A stretch of 62,799 nt of DNA. It comes from Pseudomonas mosselii. Lineage in GTDB: Bacteria > Pseudomonadota > Gammaproteobacteria > Pseudomonadales > Pseudomonadaceae. Position numbers and translations under genes: made by a program. The stretch lies in NCBI RefSeq assembly GCF_003205295.1, contig NZ_QJRP01000026.1, forward strand, positions 1-62,799. The letters run 5' to 3'. The notes under the pieces are model-generated. The model ran no database searches. It had not been told where the DNA came from and saw only the letters and a list, made by a program, of their open reading frames with translations. Positions within the stretch are counted from its first letter, which is position 1; every line of letters begins with the position of its first letter. Shown piece after piece: positions 36,983-48,488 of the stretch.

Positions 36983-36985
<3 letters not shown>
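36850..36985. repeat. REP pair, family A, inverted, between convergent genes
   Basis: Two opposed copies of the GTAGGAGCGGCCTTGTGTCGCGAAAGGG-type repeat (same family as 133-252, with part of the core also forming GGGGGCGCTTTGCGCCCC). It sits between the ends of the ferritin gene and uvrA and may end transcription from both sides. Confidence 0.85.
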
Positions 36986-39817
<2,832 letters not shown>

Positions 39818-39848
39818 TACGGCCTCGCTCGGCGGGCATAAACAAAGG

Positions 39849-39878
39849 AGTATACGGCGCGCTGCCATTACGCGGCAA
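39849..39878 (-). promoter_or_regulatory. Candidate uvrA promoter
   Basis: On the reverse strand TTGCCG (39878-39873) and TATACT (39854-39849) are separated by 18 bases, about 30 bases before the uvrA start. No CTG-N10-CAG LexA-type operator overlaps it. Confidence 0.55.
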
Positions 39879-39946
39879 AGCGTCGCGTATATGCCGCCAA
39901 GGCGTCGGACTGATAGAATCGCCGCCGGTTCACACGAGGTTAATCC

Positions 39947-41341
39947 ATGCACGACACCCACAACGAGCGCATGAGTGGCAGCGAAACCCGCGCCGCCAGC
40001 GGCCTGGCCCTGGTCTTCGCCTTTCGTATGCTGGGCATGTTCATGGTGCTCCCGGTGCTGGCCACCTACGGCATGGACCTGGCCGGTGCCACCCCCGCGC
40101 TGATCGGCTTGGCCATCGGTGCCTACGGCCTGACCCAGGCCGTGCTGCAGATTCCGTTCGGGATGATTTCCGACCGCATCGGCCGCCGTCCGGTGATCTA
40201 CGTGGGGTTGATCATCTTCGCCCTGGGCAGCGTGCTGGCGGCCCAGGCAGATTCCATCTGGGGGGTGATCGCCGGGCGCATCCTGCAGGGCGCGGGGGCG
40301 ATTTCCGCGGCGGTGATGGCGTTGCTCTCCGACCTGACCCGCGAGCAGCACCGGACCAAGGCCATGGCCATGATCGGCATGAGCATCGGCCTGTCGTTCG
40401 CCGTGGCGATGGTGGTCGGCCCGCTGTTGACCCGCGCCTTTGGCTTGTCAGGATTGTTCCTTGCCACCGCAGGACTTGCCCTGGTCGGCATCGGCCTGAT
40501 CGCCTTTGTCGTGCCCAGTTCGCACAACGTGCTGACCCATCGCGAGTCCGGTGTCGCCCGTCAAGCCCTCGGCCCGACCCTGCGCAATCCGGACCTTCTG
40601 CGCCTGGACATCAGCATCTTCGTGCTGCACGCCATCCTGATGGCCAGCTTCGTGGCGCTGCCCCTGGCCTTCGTCGAGCGCGGCGGGCTGCCCAAGGAAC
40701 AGCACTGGTGGGTATACCTGACCGCGTTGCTGGTTTCATTTTTTGCAATGATCCCCTTCATCATCTACGGGGAAAAGAAGCGCAAGATGAAACGCGTGTT
40801 GCTCGGCGCGGTCAGTGTCCTGCTGCTGGTGGAGGTGTTCTTCTGGCAGTGGGCTGACAACTTGCGCGGACTGGTGATCGGCACCGTGGTATTCTTTACT
40901 GCATTCAACCTGCTGGAGGCATCCTTGCCTTCGCTGGTCAGCAAGGTGTCGCCTGCCGGTGGCAAGGGGACGGCGATGGGGGTGTACTCCACCAGCCAGT
41001 TCCTCGGCGCCGCACTGGGAGGCATCCTCGGTGGCTGGTTGTTCCAGCACGGAGGCTTGAGCATGGTGTTCCTGGGATGTGCCGTGTTGTGCGTCCTGTG
41101 GTTGCTCACTGCGTTGCGCATGAACGAGCCGCCGTACGTGACCAGCCTGCGCATGCCGCTGACGCCGGAAGCGGTCCGGGAAGCCGGGCTGACCGAGCGC
41201 CTGATGGCCGTGCCGGGTGTGACCGACGCCGTGGTGGTGGCAGAAGAAGCCGCCATCTATATCAAACTGGATACGAAAATTTTGGACCGTGCGACCCTCG
41301 AGCGTCTGGTGAACCCAGCCTCTGCGGCGTGCGAAGCCTAG
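39947..41341 (+). CDS. yajR: MFS transporter, YajR-like, with C-terminal YAM domain
   Basis: A 464-residue major facilitator with twelve membrane segments, motif A FGMISDRIGRRP (about residues 70-81) and the MVLPVLATYGMDLAGA first segment. It resembles E. coli YajR along its length, and the last 65 residues after EPPYVTSLRMPL form the small ferredoxin-like YAM domain. The substrate is unknown. In E. coli the domain is proposed to sense the membrane surface or halide; that is family knowledge. A TAGAAT box at 39914-39919 could be its -10. Divergent from uvrA and 9 bases before ssb. Confidence 0.88.
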   Translation: MHDTHNERMSGSETRAASGLALVFAFRMLGMFMVLPVLATYGMDLAGATPALIGLAIGAYGLTQAVLQIPFGMISDRIGRRPVIYVGLIIFALGSVLAAQADSIWGVIAGRILQGAGAISAAVMALLSDLTREQHRTKAMAMIGMSIGLSFAVAMVVGPLLTRAFGLSGLFLATAGLALVGIGLIAFVVPSSHNVLTHRESGVARQALGPTLRNPDLLRLDISIFVLHAILMASFVALPLAFVERGGLPKEQHWWVYLTALLVSFFAMIPFIIYGEKKRKMKRVLLGAVSVLLLVEVFFWQWADNLRGLVIGTVVFFTAFNLLEASLPSLVSKVSPAGGKGTAMGVYSTSQFLGAALGGILGGWLFQHGGLSMVFLGCAVLCVLWLLTALRMNEPPYVTSLRMPLTPEAVREAGLTERLMAVPGVTDAVVVAEEAAIYIKLDTKILDRATLERLVNPASAACEA

Positions 41342-41350
41342 GAGAACGTT

Positions 41351-41896
41351 ATGGCCCGTGGGGTTAACAAAGTCATTCTGGTCGGTACCTGCGGTCAGGA
41401 TCCCGAAGTCCGCTACCTGCCCAACGGTAACGCCGTGACCAACCTGAGCCTGGCCACCAGCGAGCAGTGGACCGACAAGCAGTCGGGCCAGAAGGTCGAG
41501 CGTACCGAGTGGCACCGTGTCTCGCTGTTCGGCAAGGTCGCCGAGATTGCCGGCGAGTACCTGCGCAAGGGTTCACAGTGCTACATCGAAGGCAAGCTGC
41601 AGACCCGCGAGTGGGAAAAGGACGGCATCAAGCGCTACACCACCGAGATCATCGTCGACATCAACGGCACCATGCAGCTGCTCGGTGGTCGTCCGCAGGG
41701 TCAACAGGGTGGTGGTGACCAATACAACCAGGGTGGTGGCAACAACTACAACCAGGGTGGCCAGCAGCAGTACAACCAGGCTCCGCGCCAGCAAGCCCCG
41801 CGTCCGCAGCAGGCGCCACAGCGCCCGGCGCCGCAACAGCCGGCTCCACAGCCAGCCGCGGACTTCGACAGCTTCGACGACGATATTCCGTTCTGA
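41351..41896 (+). CDS. ssb: Single-stranded DNA-binding protein
   Basis: SSB coats single-stranded DNA and recruits repair and replication partners. The 181-residue protein has an N-terminal OB fold (about residues 1-112), a Gln/Gly/Pro-rich linker with NQGG and RPQQAP repeats, and the acidic C-terminal tip DSFDDDIPF that binds partners. GGAG is 7 bases before ATG. Downstream of a YajR-like gene, close to uvrA, as in P. aeruginosa. Confidence 0.97.
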   Translation: MARGVNKVILVGTCGQDPEVRYLPNGNAVTNLSLATSEQWTDKQSGQKVERTEWHRVSLFGKVAEIAGEYLRKGSQCYIEGKLQTREWEKDGIKRYTTEIIVDINGTMQLLGGRPQGQQGGGDQYNQGGGNNYNQGGQQQYNQAPRQQAPRPQQAPQRPAPQQPAPQPAADFDSFDDDIPF

Positions 41897-41946
41897 TACT
41901 TCCTGGAGGCGCCAATGGTGCCCCTGTGTATACAGAGCTGAAACAA

Positions 41947-41981
41947 GAAACCCGCTTCATACCTGAAGCGGGTTTCTTTTT
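41947..41981. terminator. Bidirectional terminator between ssb and the HbpS-like gene
   Basis: A perfect 13-pair stem, GAAACCCGCTTCA with TGAAGCGGGTTTC, has a TACC loop and TTTTT on the forward side. On the reverse strand the tail TTGTTTC is also T-rich, so it can serve both convergent genes. Confidence 0.92.
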
Positions 41982-42008
41982 GTCTGAAGCCGGTGCTCTG
42001 ACAAGACG

Positions 42009-42503
42009 TCAGCCTTCTTCGAGTGCCGTTCTGGCAAATTGGGCGTCCAGTTCCGGCGTTGCTCCGCTGATACCGATGCCGCCGATATGCCTGCCGTTCG
42101 CGTCCATGATCGGCAGGCCGCCTTCCAGCAGGGTGAACCCGGGGAGCGAGGCGTAGGGATTGGCCGGCAGCGCGGCGCTGCGCTCGCCGAGCGAGCGGGA
42201 CGACAGAGGGAAGCGGGCGGATGTCTCGGCCTTGAGCTGCGCGACCTGGATGCTGCCGCTACTGGTGCCATCCATGCGATGGAAATGCTTCAGGTTGCCA
42301 TGGTTGTCGACAATGCTGATGACGATGGCGAAGCCCTGGGCGCGGGCGGCACGCTCGGCGGCTGCGGCCATGCTTCGCGCTTTCTCAGCGCTGATGGGCG
42401 AAATGGCAGGGGCGTCAGGCCGGTTGGGTGGGGCCGCCAGTGTTGGCGTTACGTGCAACGAGAGGGCGAGCAAGAGCCCGACCAGGGAATGCTTCGTGTT
42501 CAT
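42009..42503 (-). CDS. Exported GlcG/HbpS-family protein
   Basis: The 164-residue protein has a Sec-type signal (MNTKHSLVGLLLALSLHVTPTLAA, cleavage near residue 23) and then the GlcG/HbpS (DUF336) fold with ISIVDNHGNLKHFHRMDG and the glycine-rich PGFTLLEGGLPIMDANG-type stretch. Family members bind heme or act in sensing; several are encoded near redox enzymes. The function here is unknown. It stands alone, convergent with ssb and divergent from the formate dehydrogenase operon, with which it could share regulation. Confidence 0.8.
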   Translation of the reverse strand: MNTKHSLVGLLLALSLHVTPTLAAPPNRPDAPAISPISAEKARSMAAAAERAARAQGFAIVISIVDNHGNLKHFHRMDGTSSGSIQVAQLKAETSARFPLSSRSLGERSAALPANPYASLPGFTLLEGGLPIMDANGRHIGGIGISGATPELDAQFARTALEEG

Positions 42504-42738
42504 CCATACGTGCCTCGTCCATGTGGATTCCGCAACCTAGCAAGCAAAAGCTGGTTTGCGGTGTAGTCCTCTTCCGATCCTGATGTGGGATTGCATTACC
42601 TTTCCATGATTCAGGTCATCCCACTTCCCAAATTCTTGACTAGGCTTAACAGTTGGCGGTGTCTGTCCACCGTCACCGTGAAGTCCCTGAGGCGCCGGCC
42701 AAGTCCCGCGCGCCCGAGAACCTGATCAGGAGTGCACG
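42504..42738. promoter_or_regulatory. Divergent control region of the HbpS-like gene and fdoGHI
   Basis: The 235-base gap must hold both promoters. A TTGACT at 42636-42641 could be a -35 for fdoG, but I found no convincing -10 at the right distance. GGAG (42729-42732) is the fdoG ribosome site. No anaerobic-type (FNR/Anr TTGAT-N4-ATCAA) site was evident. Confidence 0.4.
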
Positions 42739-45700
42739 ATGGATCTCAACCGTCGGCAATTCTTCAAGGTCGCCGCCGTCGGCCTTGGAGGCTCGAGCCT
42801 TGCGGCGTTGGGCATGGCCCCGACACCCGCGTTCGCCGAGCAGGTGCGCCACTTCAAGTTGGCGCATACCAAAGAAACCCGTAACACCTGCCCTTATTGC
42901 TCGGTCGGCTGCGGCCTGATCATGTACAGCCAGGGTGACGCGGGTAAGAACGTCAAACAGAACATCATCCATATCGAGGGCGACGCGGACCATCCGGTCA
43001 ACCGCGGTACCCTGTGCCCGAAAGGCGCCGGCCTGCTGGACTTTATCCACAGCCCCAGCCGCCTCAAGTACCCCGAGGTGCGCAAACCGGGCAGCAGCGA
43101 GTGGACCCGTATCGACTGGGACGAAGCCCTCGACCGTGTCGCCGACCTGATGAAACAGGACCGTGACGCCAACTTCATCGAGAAGAACGCCCAGGGCCAG
43201 ACGGTCAACCGCTGGCTCACCACCGGCTTCCTCGCCGCGTCCGCCGCTTCCAGCGAAGCGGGTTACATGACGCACAAGGTGATCCGTTCGCTGGGCATGC
43301 TGGGGTTCGATAACCAGGCGCGTGTCTGACACGGCCCGACGGTGGCAAGTCTTGCCCCGACGTATGGCCGTGGCGCGATGACCAATCACTGGTCCGATAT
43401 CGCCAACGCAAACCTGGTCCTGGTGATGGGCGGCAACGCCGCTGAAGCGCACCCGTGCGGCTTCAAGTGGGTGACCGAAGCCAAGGCGCACAACAAGGCG
43501 CGGCTGATCGTGGTCGACCCGCGGTTTACCCGTACCGCCTCGGTGGCCGATTACTACGCACCGATTCGTACCGGCAGCGACATCGCCTTCATGGGCGGGC
43601 TGATCAACTACCTGCTGAGCAACGACAAGATCCAGCACGAGTACGTGCGCAACTACACCGACGTGTCGTTCATCGTCAAAGACAGCTATGGCTTCGAAGA
43701 CGGGTTGTTCAGCGGCTACGACGCGGCCAAGCGCGTGTACGCCGACAAGTCCGGCTGGGGCTACGAGCTGGGCGAGGACGGTTTCGCCAAGGTCGATCCG
43801 ACCCTGCAGCATCCGCGTTGCGTCTACCAGCTGATGAAGCAGCACTACAGCCGCTACACGCCGGAGCTGGCGAGCATGACCTGCGGCATGCCTCAGGACC
43901 AGATGATGAAGATCTGGGAAGAGATCGCCACCTGCTCGGTGCCGGGCAAGACCATGACGATTCTCTACGCCCTGGGCTGGACCCAGCACTCCATCGGCGC
44001 GCAGATCATCCGCAGTGCGGCCATGGTGCAGTTGCTGTTGGGCAACGTCGGCATGCCGGGTGGCGGGGTCAACGCCCTGCGCGGCCACTCCAACATCCAG
44101 GGCCTGACTGACCTGGGACTGCTGTCGAACTCGCTGCCGGGTTACCTGACCCTGGCCGGTGATGCCGAGCAGGACTACACCGCCTACATCGACAAGCGCG
44201 CCTCCAAACCGCTGCGCCCGGGGCAGCTGTCGTACTGGCAGAACTACGGCAAGTTCCACGTCAGCCTGATGAAGGCCTGGTACGGCGCCAACGCCACCGC
44301 CGCCAACAACTGGGGCTACGACTGGCTGCCCAAGCTCGACGTGCCGGCCTACGACGTGCTGCGCATGTTCGAGATGATGGGCCAAGGCAAGGTCAACGGC
44401 TACATGTGCCAGGGCTTCAACCCGATCGCCGCGCTGCCGGACAAGAACCGCGTCACCGCGGCCCTGGCCAAGCTCAAGTGGCTGGTGATCATGGACCCGT
44501 TGGCCACCGAGACCTCGGAGTTCTGGCGCAACGCCGGCCCGTTCAACGACGTCGACACCGCCAACATCCAGACCGAGGTGATCCGCCTGCCCACCACCTG
44601 CTTCGCCGAGGAGGACGGCTCGCTGGTCAACAGCAGCCGCTGGCTGCAGTGGCACTGGAAAGGCGCCGACGGTCCGGGCGAGACCCGTACCGACGTGCGC
44701 ATCATGAGCGAGCTGTTCCTGCGCCTGCGCAAGCGCTACCAGGCCGAAGGCGGCGCCTACCCCGACCCGATGCTCAACATCAGTTGGCCGTACAAGGTGC
44801 CTGAAGAGCCTTCGCCCGAGGAGTTGGCCAAGGAGATGAACGGCTGGGCGGTCAGCGATCTCACCGACGCCACCGGTGCCACGCTCAAGGCCGGCCAGCA
44901 GTTGGCCGGTTTCGCCCAGATGAAGGACGACGGCAGCACCGCGTCCGGCTGCTGGATCTTCGCCGGCAGCTGGACCGAGCAGGGCAACCAGATGGCCCGG
45001 CGCGACAACAGCGACCCGTACGGCATGCATCAGGTGCAGAACTGGGCCTGGGCCTGGCCGGCCAACCGGCGCATCCTCTACAACCGTGCTTCCAGCGACC
45101 CGCAAGGCAAGCCGTGGGACCCGGAGAAGAAGCGCCTGGTGTGGTGGAACGGCAAGGCCTGGACCGGCACCGACGTGCCGGACTTCAAGGTCGACTCGCC
45201 GCCGGAAGCGGGGATGAACCCGTTCATCATGAACCCTGAGGGCGTGGCGCGGTTCTTCGCCATCGACAAGATGGCCGAGGGTCCGTTCCCCGAGCACTAC
45301 GAGCCGTTCGAGACGCCGATCGGCATCAACCCGCTGCATCCGCAGAACAAGAAGGCCACCAGCAACCCGGCCGGACGGATCTTCGATTCGGTGTGGGACA
45401 CCCTCGGCACCCACGACGAGTTCCCCCATGCGGCGACCACCTACCGGCTGACCGAGCACTTCCACTTCTGGAGCAAGCATTGCCGGCTCAACGCCATCGC
45501 CCAGCCCGAGCAGTTCGTCGAGATCGGCGAGGTGCTGGCGAACGAGAAGGGCATCAAGGCCGGCGATCGGGTGCGGGTGTCGAGCAAGCGCGGCTTTATC
45601 GACGCGGTGGCGGTGGTGACCAAGCGGATCCGTCCGCTGCAGGTCAACAACCAGACCGTGCACCAGATCGGCATCCCGTTGCACTGGGGCTTCACTGGCA

Positions 45701-45807
45701 GCACGCGGCACGGCTTCCTGACCAACACCCTGGTGCCGTTCCTCGGTGATGGCAACACGCAGACGCCGGAGTCCAAGTCGTTCCTCGTCAAAGTGGAGAA
45801 ACTCTGA
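42739..45807 (+). CDS. fdoG: Selenocysteine-containing formate dehydrogenase, catalytic alpha subunit
   Basis: This subunit oxidises formate to CO2 on the periplasmic side, with electrons passed to FdoH. The 1022-residue protein is read through an in-frame TGA at 43327-43329 (selenocysteine 197), so simple gene calling splits it in two. Evidence: both halves are in one frame, the context NQARV-Sec-HGPTVASLAP equals E. coli FdnG, and a hairpin follows the TGA. A twin-arginine signal (NRRQFFKV) marks Tat export. TCPYCSVGC and LCPKGAG carry the 4Fe-4S cluster; a molybdopterin guanine dinucleotide cofactor is expected. fdnG would be an equally fair name. Confidence 0.96.
43330..43367 (+). promoter_or_regulatory. 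Bacterial SECIS hairpin in fdoG
   Basis: Immediately downstream of the TGA, GGCAA (43344-43348) pairs with TTGCC (43352-43356), leaving a small apical loop GTC with the expected G-U. It lies about 15-27 bases after the TGA, the right distance for SelB binding. Flanking bases can extend the stem (CGG.. with CCG..). Confidence 0.8.
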
Positions 45808-46757
45808 TGGCCAGCCAAGACATCATCGCCCGCTCGGCCACCACCACCGTACCGCCCTCGGTACGCCAGCAGCAGGAAGTCGCCAAGCTGATCGACACCA
45901 CCAAGTGTATCGGCTGCAAGGCCTGCCAGGTGGCGTGCTCGGAGTGGAACGAACTGCGTGACGAGGTCGGCCACAACCACGGCACCTACGACAACCCCCA
46001 GGACCTCAGCGCCGAGACCTGGACCCTGATGCGCTTCACCGAGCACGAGCGCGACGACGGCAACCTGGAGTGGCTGATCCGCAAGGACGGCTGCATGCAC
46101 TGTGCCGAGCCAGGTTGCCTGAAAGCCTGCCCGAGCCCGGGGGCGATCATCAAGCACGCCAACGGTATCGTCGACTTCAACCAGGACCACTGCATCGGTT
46201 GCGGCTACTGCATCACCGGCTGCCCGTTCAATATCCCGCGCATCTCGCAGAAGGACCACAAGGCCTATAAATGCACCCTGTGTTCCGACCGCGTGAGCGT
46301 GGGCCTGGAGCCGGCCTGCGTGAAGACCTGCCCGACCGGGGCGATCGTCTTCGGCAGCAAGGAGGAGATGAAGGTGCATGCCGACGAGCGCATCGTCGAC
46401 CTGAAGTCGCGGGGGTACGAGAACGCCGGGCTGTACGATCCGGACGGGGTCGGTGGCACCCATGTGATGTACGTGCTGCACCACGCCGACACACCGCGGA
46501 TCTACGCCGGCCTGCCGGACCAGCCTGTGATCAGCCCGCTGGTGGGGCTGTGGAAGGGCTTCAGCAAACCGCTGGCGCTGCTGGCCATGGGCGCGGCGGT
46601 GCTGGCCGGGTTCTTCCACTATGTGCGCGTGGGGCCGCAGAAGGTCGAGGAGGACGAACACCCGACGCCTGTGGATGACACGGTCCACCAGGTGGACCCG
46701 GCGGTGCATGTCTATGATCCGAACCGCCCGGGCGGGCAGGGGGAGCAGCGGCCATGA
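45807..46757 (+). CDS. fdoH: Formate dehydrogenase iron-sulfur (beta) subunit
   Basis: It passes electrons from FdoG through four 4Fe-4S clusters to the cytochrome b subunit. The 316-residue protein has four ferredoxin-like cysteine groups: CIGCKACQVAC, CMHCAEPGCLKAC, CIGCGYCITGC and CTLCSDR..ACVKTC. A single C-terminal membrane anchor (about residues 252-272, LALLAMGAAVLAGFFHYV) holds it at the periplasmic face. The ATG overlaps the fdoG stop by one base and the end overlaps fdoI by four. Confidence 0.96.
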   Translation: MASQDIIARSATTTVPPSVRQQQEVAKLIDTTKCIGCKACQVACSEWNELRDEVGHNHGTYDNPQDLSAETWTLMRFTEHERDDGNLEWLIRKDGCMHCAEPGCLKACPSPGAIIKHANGIVDFNQDHCIGCGYCITGCPFNIPRISQKDHKAYKCTLCSDRVSVGLEPACVKTCPTGAIVFGSKEEMKVHADERIVDLKSRGYENAGLYDPDGVGGTHVMYVLHHADTPRIYAGLPDQPVISPLVGLWKGFSKPLALLAMGAAVLAGFFHYVRVGPQKVEEDEHPTPVDDTVHQVDPAVHVYDPNRPGGQGEQRP

Positions 46758-47410
46758 ACGACAACAAGCCTATCCTGCGCTACAACGCCAATGAGAGGAG
46801 CAACCACTGGGTCGTGGCGATCCTGTTCGTGCTCGCCGGCCTCTCGGGGCTGGCGCTGTTCCACCCGGCGCTGTTCTGGCTCAGCCACCTGTTCGGCGGC
46901 GGGCCGTGGACGCGGATCCTCCACCCGTTCATCGGCGTGGCCATGTTCGTGTTCTTCCTCGGGCTGGTGCTGCGCTTCTGGCGCGCCAACTTCATCACCG
47001 CCAACGACCGCCTGTGGCTGCGCCGCATCGACCGGGTGATGCTCAACAAGGAAGAGGGCGTGCCGCCGATCGGCAAGTACAACGCCGGGCAGAAGCTGCT
47101 GTTCTGGACCTTGCTGGCCTGCATGCTGGTGCTGCTGGTCAGCGGCGTGGTGATCTGGCGCGCGTACTTCAGCCAATGGTTCGGTATCGACGTCATTCGC
47201 CTGTCCGCGCTGCTGCATGCCCTGGCGGCGTTCGTGCTGATCCTCAGCATCATCGTGCACATCTATGCCGGGATCTGGATCAAGGGCTCGATCGGCGCCA
47301 TGCTGCATGGCTGGGTGAGCCGCGCCTGGGCACGCAAGCACCATGAACTGTGGTACCGGGACGTGACCGGCGACAAGACGCCGCACAACCACGGTGGAAA
47401 AGAAGGATGA
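46754..47410 (+). CDS. fdoI: Formate dehydrogenase cytochrome b556 (gamma) subunit
   Basis: It anchors the complex in the inner membrane and gives electrons to quinone through two b hemes. The 218-residue protein has four hydrophobic segments (about residues 17-37, 54-72, 113-133 and 149-170) and several histidines in them (NHW, HPFIGV, HALAAF, HIYAGIW) for heme and quinone. Four-base overlap with fdoH; fdhE follows directly. Confidence 0.95.
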   Translation: MNDNKPILRYNANERSNHWVVAILFVLAGLSGLALFHPALFWLSHLFGGGPWTRILHPFIGVAMFVFFLGLVLRFWRANFITANDRLWLRRIDRVMLNKEEGVPPIGKYNAGQKLLFWTLLACMLVLLVSGVVIWRAYFSQWFGIDVIRLSALLHALAAFVLILSIIVHIYAGIWIKGSIGAMLHGWVSRAWARKHHELWYRDVTGDKTPHNHGGKEG

Positions 47411-47414
47411 CCGT

Positions 47415-48335
47415 TTGAGCACGATTCTCGAACCCGGGCAGATCGAAGCGTCGGCAGTGATGCCGCCGTTCCTGCATTTGCCCGCCGACCACCTCTTCGA
47501 GGTGCGCGCCGCCCGGCTTGAGCAACTGGCCGAGGGCAATGCCTTGGGCGACTATCTGCGGTTGATGGCCCGGCTGTGCCGGATTCAGCAGCAGCTTGTG
47601 GATAAACCACCCGCCGGGCTGCCGGTGGCCGAAGCGCGCCAGCGCCTGTGCATAAGTCATGGCCTGCCGCCGCTGGCGGCTGACAGCCTGGTGCGTGAAG
47701 GGCCGTGGCTGGTCTGGCTGCAGGCATTGCTCGAGCATTTTTCGGCGGAACCTGATGGGCCGCTGGCGGACGCGCTGGGGACATTGCGTGGCAGCGATGA
47801 GACGCAACGCAAAGGCTGGGGCATCGCCCTGCTCGGCGGCCAGTACGACGCGGTACCGGCGGCGCTGGTGCCCTTTATCGGCGCCGCGTTGCAGGCAGCG
47901 TGGTCCAGCTGGCTGCTGGCCTTGCCCGAGGCGGAGCTCAAGCCCGCCAGCAGCCTGGCCCAGTGCCCGGCCTGTGGCTCGCCGGCGATGGCCGGCGTGG
48001 TGCGTAACCGGGGGCGGCACAATGGCCTGCGCTACCTGGCCTGCTCCTTGTGTGCCTGCGAATGGCATGTGGTTCGGGTCAAGTGCGTGTACTGCGAGTC
48101 GAGCAAGGACCTGCGCTACAGCAACCTCGAGGATGACCGCCATGCGCCGGGCAAGGCGCCGCTGCGCGCCGAGTGCTGCCCGGGTTGCCAGAGATACCTC
48201 AAGCAGTGCTACCTGGAGAACGACGCCGCGGCCGAGCCGCTGGCCGACGACCTGGCGAGCCTGGCGCTGGACATGCGGCTGGACGAGGAGGGCTTCCAGC
48301 GGCTGGCGCCGAATCTGCTGCTGGCGCCGGGGTAG
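47415..48335 (+). CDS. fdhE: Formate dehydrogenase accessory protein FdhE
   Basis: FdhE binds the Tat-exported formate dehydrogenase alpha subunit and is needed for its activity. The 306-residue protein has a helical N-terminal part and four CxxC motifs in the C-terminal half: CPACGS, CSLCAC, CVYCES and CPGCQR, expected to bind iron or zinc. I place the start at TTG, 6 bases after AAGGA; an in-frame GTG at 47394 inside fdoI is the alternative. Last gene of the fdo operon. Confidence 0.93.
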   Translation: MSTILEPGQIEASAVMPPFLHLPADHLFEVRAARLEQLAEGNALGDYLRLMARLCRIQQQLVDKPPAGLPVAEARQRLCISHGLPPLAADSLVREGPWLVWLQALLEHFSAEPDGPLADALGTLRGSDETQRKGWGIALLGGQYDAVPAALVPFIGAALQAAWSSWLLALPEAELKPASSLAQCPACGSPAMAGVVRNRGRHNGLRYLACSLCACEWHVVRVKCVYCESSKDLRYSNLEDDRHAPGKAPLRAECCPGCQRYLKQCYLENDAAAEPLADDLASLALDMRLDEEGFQRLAPNLLLAPG

Positions 48336-48365
48336 TGTCTACACTGCATTACCGAGTAGCCCTTT

Positions 48366-48445
48366 TCGCGGGTAAACCCGCTCCCACAGGAAGTGCGCTG
48401 GCATCATGGCCGGTGCTGTACCTGTGGGAGCGGGTTTACCCGCGA
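48366..48445. repeat. REP pair, family C, inverted, between fdhE and selA
   Basis: TCGCGGGTAAACCCGCTCCCACAGG-type arms (48366-48390 and 48421-48445) are perfect inverted copies 30 bases apart. The core GCGGGTTTACCCGC differs from families A and B while the GTGGGAGCGG head is shared. It separates fdhE from selA and may weaken read-through. Confidence 0.9.
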
Positions 48446-48488
48446 ATGGGCCAGAAAGGACAACGGATCAGTTCAAGGTAGTACCTGA

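Noticed and set aside
39818..40351. N-terminal extension of uvrA by up to 178 codons
   Set aside because: The extension overlaps the divergent transporter gene and has no homology; the GTG at 39817 gives the exact family N-terminus and length.
43327..43341. Nonsense mutation or pseudogene in the formate dehydrogenase gene
   Set aside because: The TGA is at the known selenocysteine position, followed by a SECIS-like hairpin, and selA, selB and selC are nearby.
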